6,984 nt of DNA from the NCBI GenBank assembly GCA_005884155.1, contig VAXD01000020.1, positions 4,231 to 11,214 on the forward strand, given 5' to 3'. Numbering within the stretch: position 1 is the stretch's first letter; every line of letters starts with the position of its first letter. A model generated the notes under the pieces. The model did not search any database. It was given only the letters and a program-made list of their open reading frames with translations, and had not been told where the DNA came from. Both the position numbers and the translations under genes were made by a program. This DNA comes from Actinomycetota bacterium. Its GTDB lineage: Bacteria > Actinomycetota > Thermoleophilia > Gaiellales > Gaiellaceae. Shown here piece by piece: positions 1 through 5,700 of the stretch.

Positions 1-2041
1 CTGGAACTTCGGCGCCGGCGCGAAGGTCGCGGTCGCGCTGCCGGGCGCGGTGCTGCCGGGTGGCCAGAAGCTCGAGGCGGCGAAGCTCCGCGGCGAGGTC
101 TCGGAGGGGATGATCCTCTCCGAGCGCGAGCTCGAGCTGGGCCAGGACCACAGCGGCATCCTCGTGCTCGACGACGGCCCCGAGCCCGGGACGCCGCTCG
201 CGGACGTGCTCCCGCTCGCCGACGACGTGCTCGACCTCGAGATTACGCCGAACCGACCCGACCTGCTCTCCGTCTACGGGATCGCCCGCGAGGTCGCGGT
301 CATCTACGACGCGGACCTGGCTCCTCCGGACGTGTCAGGGGGACAGTCCCCGGGACCTGGCCGAAACGGACAGGTCGACGTGCAGGTGGAGGATCTCGAG
401 GGCTGCCCGCGCTACATCGGGCGGCTGTTCGAGAATGTCGCGATAGGCCCGTCCCCGGCGTGGCTGAAAGCTCGCCTCGTTGCGGCAGGCATGCGCCCGA
501 TCTCGAACATCGTCGACGTGACCAACTACGTGATGCTCGGGCTCGGCAACCCGCTGCACGCGTTCGACACGACCAAGCTCGACGAGAGTCGCATCGTCGT
601 CCGGCGCGCGCGCAAGGGCGAGACGATCCGCACGCTCGACGGTGAGACCCGCAAGCTCGAGCCGACCGACCTCGTGATCGCCGACGCGTCGAAGCCGGTC
701 GCGCTCGCCGGGATCATGGGCTCCGAGGACAGCGAGGTCGACGAGTCGACGACGACCGTCCTGCTCGAGGCCGCCAACTTCGAGCCGCTCACGATTCTGA
801 GGAGCTCCGAGCGCCTCGGCCTGCGCACCGAGGGCTCGGGCCGCTGGGAAAAAGGCGTCGACCCGTATCTGGCCGAGACCGCGGCCGATCTCGCGACCAG
901 GCTGATCCTCGAGCTCACCGGAGCGAGCTTCGCCGGCGAGACCGAAGTCGCGGCCGAGCTGCCCGAGCGCCCGGTCGTCAGTTTCCGACCCGAGCGGGCG
1001 AACGCGCTGATCGGGCTAGAGCTCGCCGACAAGGAGCAGCGGCGGATCCTCACCGGCCTCGGCTTCGACGTCACCAAGGACTGGAACGTGATCGTCCCGA
1101 CCTGGCGCGCCCGAGACGTCACGCGCGAGGCCGATGTCGTCGAGGAGGTCGCCCGCTTCCACCTGAACGAGGTGCCCTTCACGCTTCCGCTCCGCCGCAC
1201 CGGCGCGCGACTGACACGCGAGCAGCGGCTGCGGCGACTCGTCGAGGAAGCGCTCGTCGGAGCGGGCTGCTCGGAGATCTACACGACGACGCTGCTCCCG
1301 GACGACGCCGACCCGAACGCGCTCCGGCTGCCGACCCCGCTGACCTCCGACCAGGCCGTGCTCAGGACGACGTTGCTCGAGGGTCTCGTCACCACCGCTC
1401 GCAGCAACCTCGACGTGGGCAACGAGCACATCCGCCTGTTCGAGCTGGCGCGTGTCTTCCTGCCGCCGGCCGACCCGCGCCCGGAGGAGCACTGGCGCGC
1501 CGGCGGGATCGTCCAGGGCGGCTTCGGGCCGGCGAAGGGAGTCGTCGAGACGCTGCACGAGGCGCTGAAGATCGAGCCGAGCTTCGAGCGCACGCAGCTG
1601 CCGTTCCTCCACCCTGGCAAGGGGGCCGCGTTCGAGGCCGGCTGGGTCGGAGAGCTCCACCCGGAACGCCTCGAGGGCGAGTGGGGCGTCTTCGAGGTCG
1701 ACCTGCCGGCGCTGTTTGCGCGCGTGCCCGAGCGGCTCGTCTACCAGGACGTGATCACATTCCCCGCGCTTCGCCAGGACCTCGCCTTCTCGGTCCCGGA
1801 AGGCGTCAGCGCGGCCGAGCTCGTCACCGCCGCCCGCGAAGCGGCCGGCCCGGAGCTGCACGAGATGCGCCCGTTCGACGTCTACCGCGGCGACCAGGTC
1901 GGCGAGGGCCGCAAGTCGATCGCGTTCGCGGTCAGCTTCCAGTCGCCGGAGCGGACGCTGACCGACGAGGACGCGGCGCGCCTCCGCGAGCAGATCGTCA
2001 GCGCGCTCGCCGAGCGCTTCGGCGCCGAGCTGCGGGCCTAG
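1..2041 (+). CDS. pheT: Phenylalanyl-tRNA synthetase beta subunit (5' partial)
   Basis: Beta chain of the cytoplasmic alpha2-beta2 enzyme that attaches phenylalanine to tRNA-Phe. The frame is already open at base 2 (WNFGAGAKVAVALPGA), so the true start lies upstream; the GTG at 50 is internal. 679 residues are visible, against roughly 800 in bacterial PheT, so about 85-120 N-terminal residues are missing. Domains in order: EMAP-like tRNA-binding region (to about nt 230, with KLRGEVSEGMILSERE), B3/B4 editing domain (about nt 400-960, with NIVDVTNYVMLGLGNPLHAFD and LRTEGSGRWEKGVDP), B5 domain (about 985-1190), catalytic-like core (about 1200-1720) and the C-terminal FDX-ACB anticodon-binding domain (about 1750-2038, with FPALRQDLAFSV). 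pheS is expected just upstream. The linker at nt 313-376 holds a repeat-like insert. The stop codon overlaps the stop of the convergent gene. Identification is very secure. Confidence 0.97.
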   Translation, partial: WNFGAGAKVAVALPGAVLPGGQKLEAAKLRGEVSEGMILSERELELGQDHSGILVLDDGPEPGTPLADVLPLADDVLDLEITPNRPDLLSVYGIAREVAVIYDADLAPPDVSGGQSPGPGRNGQVDVQVEDLEGCPRYIGRLFENVAIGPSPAWLKARLVAAGMRPISNIVDVTNYVMLGLGNPLHAFDTTKLDESRIVVRRARKGETIRTLDGETRKLEPTDLVIADASKPVALAGIMGSEDSEVDESTTTVLLEAANFEPLTILRSSERLGLRTEGSGRWEKGVDPYLAETAADLATRLILELTGASFAGETEVAAELPERPVVSFRPERANALIGLELADKEQRRILTGLGFDVTKDWNVIVPTWRARDVTREADVVEEVARFHLNEVPFTLPLRRTGARLTREQRLRRLVEEALVGAGCSEIYTTTLLPDDADPNALRLPTPLTSDQAVLRTTLLEGLVTTARSNLDVGNEHIRLFELARVFLPPADPRPEEHWRAGGIVQGGFGPAKGVVETLHEALKIEPSFERTQLPFLHPGKGAAFEAGWVGELHPERLEGEWGVFEVDLPALFARVPERLVYQDVITFPALRQDLAFSVPEGVSAAELVTAAREAAGPELHEMRPFDVYRGDQVGEGRKSIAFAVSFQSPERTLTDEDAARLREQIVSALAERFGAELRA
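313..376. repeat. Repeat-like insert with hairpin inside the pheT linker
   Basis: GGACCTGGC occurs at 313-321 and again at 353-361. CGGAC-NN-GTC occurs at 327-336 and again at 367-376. Both pairs are exactly 40 bp apart, and the two 24-base blocks agree at 17 positions. Between them lies the inverted repeat GGGGAC-A-GTCCCC (339-351). The DNA encodes a low-complexity Gly/Ser/Pro linker between the tRNA-binding and B3/B4 domains, so an insertion there would be tolerated. This could be a dispersed palindromic element captured in frame or a diverged local duplication. Genome-wide copy number cannot be judged from one window. Confidence 0.45.
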
Positions 2042-2454
2042 ACGCCTGCAGGACTGAGCCGCTCGGCGACGGCCTCGAGCACCTTCAACTTGATCTCCGG
2101 CGAACGCTGGAGCAGCCCACGGAAGTTCTGCGCCGTCACCACGAGCGCCTCGACATCGGTCGACGCCGTGACCGTGGCGGTCCTTTCCGCCGACGGCGCG
2201 ATCAGCGCGATCTCACCGAAGAAATCGCCTGGGCCGAGCTGGTTGATACGTCGGTCGCCCTTTGTGACGTCCACGGCTCCGTCGAGCAGGACGAAGAACT
2301 CCCGGCCTCGGCTCCCCTCGCGGATCAGCACCTTTCCCTCGCGCAGGTCGACCTGGTCGGCGATCTGGGCGATCTCCGACAGCTCGCGCTTCGAGCAGCG
2401 CTCGAACAGCGGCACCTTACGCAGCAGCTCGACCTTCTGGTTGCTCCGGAGCAT
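2038..2454 (-). CDS. Free-standing cyclic nucleotide-binding domain protein
   Basis: A 138-residue protein made almost entirely of one cyclic nucleotide-binding (CAP_ED/cNMP) fold. It starts with the helical lead VELLRKVPLFERCSKRELSE (8-27). The beta-roll carries the glycine-rich turns EGKVLIREG (39-47) and LLDGAVDV (56-63). The phosphate-binding cassette reads GDFFGEIALIAPSAERTATV (76-95), with Gly80, Glu81 and Arg91 of the cAMP/cGMP-binding consensus present. A short C-helix (115-133) ends it. There is no helix-turn-helix, kinase or channel part, so it is not a Crp/Fnr transcription factor; it may act as a small sensor or regulatory subunit for an unknown partner. The ATG at 2454 is chosen because a TAGACT -10 box lies 6 nt before it and no Shine-Dalgarno is seen. 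Ligand binding is inferred, not shown. Confidence 0.9.
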   Translation of the reverse strand: MLRSNQKVELLRKVPLFERCSKRELSEIAQIADQVDLREGKVLIREGSRGREFFVLLDGAVDVTKGDRRINQLGPGDFFGEIALIAPSAERTATVTASTDVEALVVTAQNFRGLLQRSPEIKLKVLEAVAERLSPAGV

Positions 2455-2460
2455 TGGGTG

Positions 2461-2489
2461 AGTCTAGAAGCCTCGTGCTCGCCGGTCGA
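2461..2489 (-). promoter_or_regulatory. Leaderless promoter of the cNMP-binding gene
   Basis: Read on the minus strand, TCGACC (2489-2484) serves as -35 and TAGACT (2466-2461) as -10, separated by 17 bp. Only 6 nt separate the -10 box from the ATG at 2454, so transcription would start at the A of the start codon. This matches the actinobacterial leaderless pattern and explains the missing ribosome-binding site. Confidence 0.7.
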
Positions 2490-2507
2490 GCGCAGAGCGC
2501 ATGTTTC

Positions 2508-2522
2508 TGCCACAAAGTGGCA
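2508..2522. promoter_or_regulatory. Inverted repeat TGCCAC-AAA-GTGGCA, possible operator
   Basis: A perfect 6-bp inverted repeat around a 3-nt centre, in the divergent intergenic region. It lies 19 bp upstream of the -35 box of the minus-strand cNMP-binding gene. It ends 3 bp before TATAGG (2525-2530), a possible -10 for the plus-strand surface protein gene, so a bound protein would cover that gene's -35/spacer region. No family can be assigned; it does not match the TGTGA-N6-TCACA Crp site. It could also act as a small RNA hairpin. Confidence 0.4.
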
Positions 2523-2568
2523 TCTATAGGGATGTCAAGCCATACGTAGCGACGTCTGGAGGGGGAAA

Positions 2569-3414
2569 ATGGCGACACTGCGGCAGAAGCTCGGCATCGC
2601 CGTGGCGGCCGTGGCAGCGACCACGCTGCTCGTCGGCTCGGCGCTCGCCGGCAATCCGAACGCCCCCGGGACCGGCAACAGCAACTCGCCGGCCAAGGGC
2701 GGCACTCCTCCGGGTCAGGCGAAGAAGGGCACGCCCGCTCAGGGCAACGGGAGCGCGTCGAAGGGCAAGGCGCTCGGGAAGGCCAAGAACGTGACCAAGA
2801 GCCATCCCGCGCATCCGGCGCACCCGGTGACGCCGTCCCACCCGAGCTCGGGACAGGGACAGTCGGCGTCGCACAAGCCGGCGTTCGCGGCCACGAAGGG
2901 CAAGGGCCACGAGAAAACCGCCGGTCACAAGGTGATCATCTGCCACCGCACGGGCTCCACCACGAACCCGTACGTGCAGATCAACATCAGCATCAACGCG
3001 TGGTTGAACGGCCACCAGAAACACCCGCCGCTCAACGGGAACGACGACATCCTGCTGCAGGATCCGGCCAGCCCGGGCGAGAAGCTTCCCGGCTCGGCCT
3101 GCCCCGGCGGCCAGCAGGCCGGCGGGACCGCCGGCGTTGGCGCCGGCGTGCAGGGGGTTGCTGCGGCTCGCATCGTCACGCACAAGCTTCGGCCGGCAGG
3201 ACGCGCGGGCGTGCTCGGCGCGACCGCGTCCAGTTCGCCGAAGGCTCGCCAGTCGGCTCCGGCGAAGGCCGGCGTGCTCGGCGCCTTCTCGTCACGCGTG
3301 ACCCGCGGCCAGCTGCCCTTCACAGGGCTGCCGCTGTGGCCGATCGCGCTCGCGGCTGTTGCGCTCCTCGCGGGCGGCCTGCTTCTCCGCCGCCGCGGCG
3401 GTCAGCTCGCCTAA
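2569..3414 (+). CDS. Sortase-anchored (LPFTG) surface protein with ICHRTGS-type domain
   Basis: A 281-residue exported protein expected to be covalently fixed to the cell wall by a class of sortase. An N-terminal signal peptide (1-27, cleavage likely after SALA) leads into a low-complexity Gly/Asn/Lys/Pro stretch (28-118) with a PAHPAHPVTPSHP run. A small compact domain (120-170) opens with KVIICHRTGSTTNPYVQI and contains Asn-Gly-His-Gln-Lys-His (147-152); this ICHRTGS-type module recurs in secreted actinobacterial proteins and has no known function. The tail has two AGVLGA copies (213-218, 234-239), then LPFTG (249-253), a hydrophobic span (254-273) and Arg-Arg-Arg, a textbook sorting signal. 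Only two cysteines occur after the signal peptide (125, 178), which could form a disulfide. The ATG is fixed by GGAGG at 2558-2562, 6 nt upstream. A strong hairpin follows the stop. The sortase is not in this window. Confidence 0.88.
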   Translation: MATLRQKLGIAVAAVAATTLLVGSALAGNPNAPGTGNSNSPAKGGTPPGQAKKGTPAQGNGSASKGKALGKAKNVTKSHPAHPAHPVTPSHPSSGQGQSASHKPAFAATKGKGHEKTAGHKVIICHRTGSTTNPYVQINISINAWLNGHQKHPPLNGNDDILLQDPASPGEKLPGSACPGGQQAGGTAGVGAGVQGVAAARIVTHKLRPAGRAGVLGATASSSPKARQSAPAKAGVLGAFSSRVTRGQLPFTGLPLWPIALAAVALLAGGLLLRRRGGQLA

Positions 3415-3461
3415 GGATCACCGGGAGCGGGGCGCAACGCGCGTCCCGCTCCCGGAAATCC
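3415..3461 (+). terminator. Hairpin terminator after the LPFTG gene
   Basis: CCGGGAGCGGG (3421-3431) pairs perfectly over 11 bp with CCCGCTCCCGG (3445-3455). GCGC/GCGC can pair further inside, and GGAT (3415-3418) with ATCC (3458-3461) outside. It begins straight after the TAA at 3412-3414. There is no T-run, as is common for intrinsic terminators in high-GC actinobacteria. It separates the surface protein gene from the cupredoxin gene. Confidence 0.75.
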
Positions 3462-3463
3462 AT

Positions 3464-3492
3464 CTGCGAGTCCGCCGCGTATGGGCTAGCGT
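3464..3492 (+). promoter_or_regulatory. Possible promoter of the cupredoxin gene
   Basis: TAGCGT (3487-3492) can serve as a -10 box, with the weak -35 CTGCGA (3464-3469) 17 bp upstream. It lies after the terminator hairpin and would give a leader of about 25-30 nt containing the ribosome-binding site at 3513-3518. The match is weak; position is the main support. Confidence 0.35.
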
Positions 3493-3525
3493 AGGCACGC
3501 AAACCGTCGTCGAGGAGGGCCGCTC

Positions 3526-4203
3526 GTGCGTCAGATTCGTATGTCCCTGGTCATGCTGGTCGTCGGGCTCGCAGCTGCGGTGCTCGTGCCGGCTTCCGCC
3601 CGCCCGCAGTCAACTTCGAACGAGCTGACCGGGGCGGTTGGTCCCGGCTTCACGATCTCGCTGAGGGACGCGAACGGGAACCTCGTCAGCCACCTCGCCC
3701 ACGGCGCCTACCACATCACCGTCCAAAACCTGTCGGACCCGGCGACGGGCGTGGTGCACAACTTCCATCTCACCGGGCCGGGCGGCGTCGATCTCGCCAC
3801 GACTGCCGACCCCGGTACGACCACGTTCGACGTCACGCTCGTGGACGGCACCTACCGCTACCAATGCGACTTCCATCCGCTCCAGATGCACAAGACCTTC
3901 ACCGTCGGCATCGGGGCGCCCCCGCCGATCGTGACGAAGCTGACCGGCAGGGTCGCCGGCAACTCGATCACGCTCAAGAAGGGCACCGCCATCGTCAAGT
4001 CGCTCAGGCGCGGCCAGTACTCGATTGTCGTCAACGATGCCTCCGCGAAGGACAACTTCCACCTGAAGGGCCCGGGGGTCTCCAAGAAGACGAGCGTGCC
4101 GAAGCGCGGCAAGACAACCTGGACGCTCACGTTGCGCGCCGGTAAGTACACGTACTTCTCGGACGCGCACCACAAGCTGAAGCGCGCCTTCAGCGTGAGG
4201 TAG
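3526..4203 (+). CDS. Secreted tandem cupredoxin-like protein (second domain degenerate)
   Basis: A 225-residue exported protein with two cupredoxin-like beta-sandwich domains. A signal peptide covers about 1-26 (hydrophobic core LVMLVVGLAAAVLV, cleavage near ASA-RP). Domain 1 (about 38-128) carries a type-1 copper set: His78 in VHNFHLTGPG, then Cys114, His117 and Met121 in YQCDFHPLQM. Domain 2 (about 139-225) aligns to it without gaps around the site at a 98-residue offset (DNFHLKGPGV against HNFHLTGPGG), but the ligands become Asp176, Ser212, His215 and Lys219, so it probably binds no type-1 copper. The likely role of domain 1 is electron transfer or copper binding outside the membrane; the partner is unknown. 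The GTG at 3526 is chosen over the ATG at 3541 because AGGAGG (3513-3518) sits 7 nt upstream of it. Its stop abuts the stop of the convergent gene. Confidence 0.85.
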   Translation: MRQIRMSLVMLVVGLAAAVLVPASARPQSTSNELTGAVGPGFTISLRDANGNLVSHLAHGAYHITVQNLSDPATGVVHNFHLTGPGGVDLATTADPGTTTFDVTLVDGTYRYQCDFHPLQMHKTFTVGIGAPPPIVTKLTGRVAGNSITLKKGTAIVKSLRRGQYSIVVNDASAKDNFHLKGPGVSKKTSVPKRGKTTWTLTLRAGKYTYFSDAHHKLKRAFSVR

Positions 4204-4485
4204 CTAGTCGCGGTCGATAAGCGAGAACGGCCCGAAGCGGGCCTTCTCGTTGCCCTCGCGCCCGCGGCGGAAGAGCAGGCGCATCGTCGCGCCGATCCCG
4301 CCGGCGAGGACGAACCCGGCGCCGACCGCAGCCGCGGTCGCCACGGGCAGGTTCTTCTTCAGCTTGCCGCTGACGTCCGTGGCCTCGCCGATGCCCGCGC
4401 GCAGGTCGTCGACCGCCGTCGCGAGCAGCTCGCGCTCCGCCTCGATGTCGCGGCGGACCTGATCCGTCGTTCGGTTAGCGGCCAT
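4204..4485 (-). CDS. DUF3618 family small membrane protein
   Basis: A 93-residue protein of the DUF3618 type, common in actinobacteria next to Holin-X genes. The N-terminal helix has the family signature, TTDQVRRDIEAERELLATAVDDL (Thr6 to Leu28), followed by a linker and one hydrophobic segment (about 47-71, LPVATAAAVGAGFVLAGGIG). A basic FRRGR motif comes next, then a polar tail. One transmembrane helix with a helical soluble N-terminus is predicted; the function is unknown. It is the last gene of the six-gene minus-strand operon. Its start overlaps the preceding stop by 11 nt, and a GAGGAG ribosome-binding site lies just before the ATG. Its 3' end encodes a long hairpin (4222-4249), and its stop directly abuts that of the cupredoxin gene. 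Confidence 0.85.
   Translation of the reverse strand: MAANRTTDQVRRDIEAERELLATAVDDLRAGIGEATDVSGKLKKNLPVATAAAVGAGFVLAGGIGATMRLLFRRGREGNEKARFGPFSLIDRD
4222..4249. terminator. Long hairpin at the convergent gene junction
   Basis: CGAGAA (4222-4227) pairs with TTCTCG (4244-4249) and GGCCCG (4229-4234) with CGGGCC (4238-4243). This gives 12 base pairs with one bulged C and a 3-nt loop. It starts 18 nt after the cupredoxin stop codon, so it could end that plus-strand transcript. On the minus strand it falls in the last 16 codons of the DUF3618 gene. Neither side has a strong T-run, so termination is plausible but unproven. Confidence 0.45.
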
Positions 4486-4879
4486 CGCTCCTCAGGGCCT
4501 CACTCGTCAGCTGTGCCTCGCGGATCGCCTGCTCCGGCAACGGCGGCGTGCCTCGCTTGAACATCAGGAACGCGATTCCACCGAGCAGCGCCACGAGCAG
4601 GAGGAGTATGCCGCCGACGATCAACAGCGAGAGCCACACGGAAAGCGTCGTCGCCAGGCCGGCCGCCGCAGCGGCGAATCCGAACCAGAGCGCGAACACC
4701 AGGAAGAGCCCGGCGCCGAGCGAGAGCCCGATGCCGGCGCCCAGCGCGAAAAGCTTGCGCTTGAGCTCCAGCGCTGCAAGCTCCATCTCCAGCCGAACAA
4801 GCGCGCTGGCACGCTCGGCGACGCTCTTCGCGCTTGCGCCAAGGCTCTCCGTCCCGTGCTCAGTCTCTTGGGTGTGCAT
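4475..4879 (-). CDS. Actinobacterial Holin-X (phage_holin_3_6) family membrane protein
   Basis: A 134-residue protein with the Holin-X/PF07332 layout. It has a polar start and an amphipathic helix (about 14-43, SAKSVAERASALVRLEMELA). Two long hydrophobic segments (about 44-77 and 80-107) are separated by a short turn, and a charged tail follows (108-134). Despite the family name these proteins are widespread chromosomal genes found beside DUF3618 and DUF4235 genes, and no lysin or phage gene is near, so a lysis role is not supported here. The ATG at 4879 has GGAGAGG a few bases before it. The gene overlaps the previous reading frame by 20 nt and the next by 11 nt, indicating co-translation. 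Its role is probably structural or envelope-related (inference). Confidence 0.88.
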   Translation of the reverse strand: MHTQETEHGTESLGASAKSVAERASALVRLEMELAALELKRKLFALGAGIGLSLGAGLFLVFALWFGFAAAAAGLATTLSVWLSLLIVGGILLLLVALLGGIAFLMFKRGTPPLPEQAIREAQLTSEALRSDGR

Positions 4880-5237
4880 GGCCTCTCCAGTCGACGACCT
4901 TTGCGATCACGATTCCCGCGACCAGCGCCGCGCCCACGATCAGCAGCGGCGAGGGCCCACCGCCCTTCTTCTTCGGCTTCTTGGGCTTGTCCCGCTTCGG
5001 CGCCGGGGGAGACGGAGGCGGTGGCGGTGGCGCGCCTGCCGCGGGCGGCGTGGACGGCTTCTCGCCGCGCGCCCGCGCCTTGATCAGCGTCGGCTTGAGC
5101 TTGCGCAGGAACTCCGCGTCGGCCTGCAGCTCCTCAGAGAGCCACTCGCCGATCCCGTCGCCGCGGCCGGCGGCCTGGCGGGCGAGCTGCTGCAGCCGGG
5201 CGGCTCCGCGCTCCACGAGCAGGTCTGCCTTCGTCAT
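4860..5237 (-). CDS. Tail-anchored protein with Pro/Lys-rich linker, unknown function
   Basis: A 125-residue protein that I do not recognise as a named family. It has three parts. A predicted helical N-terminal region (1-58, TKADLLVERGAARLQQLARQ ... EFLRKLKPTLIKARARG) carries mixed charges. A proline-rich linker (61-81) includes six consecutive prolines and passes into a lysine cluster (KRDKPKKPKKK, 81-91). One hydrophobic segment (about 97-116, PLLIVGAALVAGIVIAKVV) and a 9-residue tail end it. The lysines before the membrane span suggest the N-terminal part stays in the cytoplasm and the C-terminus points out. The ATG overlaps the upstream stop as ATGA and has no clear ribosome-binding site, so translation is probably coupled. 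It ends 20 nt inside the Holin-X gene. The place in the operon suggests it works with those membrane proteins. Confidence 0.8.
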   Translation of the reverse strand: MTKADLLVERGAARLQQLARQAAGRGDGIGEWLSEELQADAEFLRKLKPTLIKARARGEKPSTPPAAGAPPPPPPSPPAPKRDKPKKPKKKGGGPSPLLIVGAALVAGIVIAKVVDWRGHAHPRD

Positions 5238-5407
5238 CGTTTCGCGGGCGGCGCCTCGCCCGTGGCGACGCGCCAGATCGCCGAGGCCGTGCGCCGAGCC
5301 GCCAGCGTGGCGCCCGCCGCAAGACCTGCGTAGAGGCCGGTCCAGAGCAGCTTGCGAAGCATGCCTTGGTGCTTGCCTGACGCTTGTTCAGCCAAACGTG
5401 AGGTCAC
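5234..5407 (-). CDS. Small DUF4235-like membrane protein (57 aa)
   Basis: A short gene between the PRC-like and tail-anchored genes. The core LRKLLWTGLYAGLAAGATLA followed by Ala-Arg-Arg and SAIWRVATGEAPP resembles the actinobacterial DUF4235 family (hydrophobic helix, then a Trp-containing helix ending in TGExPP). Two starts are possible. The GTG at 5407 gives 57 residues and has GGAG 8 nt upstream (minus strand 5419-5416). The ATG at 5362 gives 42 residues with no properly spaced site. I prefer the GTG. The gene begins 5 nt after the preceding stop, and its TGA overlaps the next ATG (ATGA), which strongly supports it as a real operon member. It probably spans the membrane once; the function is unknown. 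It is near the usual gene-calling size limit and easily missed. Confidence 0.75.
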   Translation of the reverse strand: MTSRLAEQASGKHQGMLRKLLWTGLYAGLAAGATLAARRTASAIWRVATGEAPPAKR

Positions 5408-5412
5408 TCTAA

Positions 5413-5700
5413 CTACTCCGGCTCGATCTGCTCGCTCGCCGGCGGCTCGTCGTAGTGCTCGAGCCGCTCGAACTCGCCGGAACCGATCGAAAGCCGTACG
5501 CAGCCTTCCCGAATCTCGTCCACCAGCTCGGACGGGACGTAGCGGGCGCGGCTGAGCCCGCCTGTCGCGACGGTCAGGCCGTTGAAGATGTCGAGGTTCG
5601 AGTCGCCGACGGTCTCGACGACGTTGCCGAGCTTCGCGCCGTCGGAGCCCTCGACCGTCCAGCCCCGCTCGACGGTCAGCCAGGAGGCGGGCTCAGACAC
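5413..5700 (-). CDS. PRC-barrel / DUF2171-like protein
   Basis: A 95-residue soluble protein with the small beta-barrel pattern of PRC-barrel/DUF2171 proteins. The first strand-turn-strand is ERGWTVEGSDGAKLGNVVET (11-30), with the typical D-G-x-K-x-G-x-V turn. Next come NLDIFNGLTVATGG (35-48), the family-like RYVPSELVDEIREGCVRLSI (53-72) and an acidic tail (83-95). Such domains act as small adaptor or binding modules; no specific ligand can be inferred. The start is GTG at 5700, which overlaps the upstream stop by 8 nt (GTGTCTGA), with GGGCGG shortly before it as a weak ribosome-binding site. It is the second gene of the minus-strand operon, with no membrane segment or signal peptide, so it is cytoplasmic. 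Confidence 0.75.
   Translation of the reverse strand: MSEPASWLTVERGWTVEGSDGAKLGNVVETVGDSNLDIFNGLTVATGGLSRARYVPSELVDEIREGCVRLSIGSGEFERLEHYDEPPASEQIEPE

Noticed and set aside
50..52. GTG at 50 as the pheT start
   Set aside because: The frame is open to base 2 with conserved PheT sequence, so the gene starts before the window.
1016..1861. Long minus-strand reading frame opposite pheT (also 526-1200 minus)
   Set aside because: Arg/Ala-rich composition without any domain; it is the mirror of a securely identified pheT and is a normal by-product of high GC.
2038..2454. Crp/Fnr-type transcription factor
   Set aside because: The protein ends after the C-helix at residue 138 and has no helix-turn-helix domain.
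1681..2529. Plus-strand frame of 282 codons running over the pheT end and opposite the cNMP-binding gene
   Set aside because: It covers two well-supported genes in another frame and shows only low-complexity Arg/Ala sequence.
2842..2872. GGGACAGGGACAGTC in the LPFTG gene as another copy of the pheT insert
   Set aside because: Only a short Gly-Gln codon repeat; it lacks the hairpin and the flanking direct repeats.
4475..4879. Holin gene as a sign of a prophage
   Set aside because: No lysin, capsid, tail or integrase genes nearby; Holin-X with DUF3618 is a common chromosomal pairing in actinobacteria.
4548..5412. Plus-strand frames opposite the Holin-X, tail-anchored and DUF4235-like genes
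   Set aside because: No recognisable domains; the minus-strand genes have family signatures, ribosome-binding sites and operon-style overlaps.
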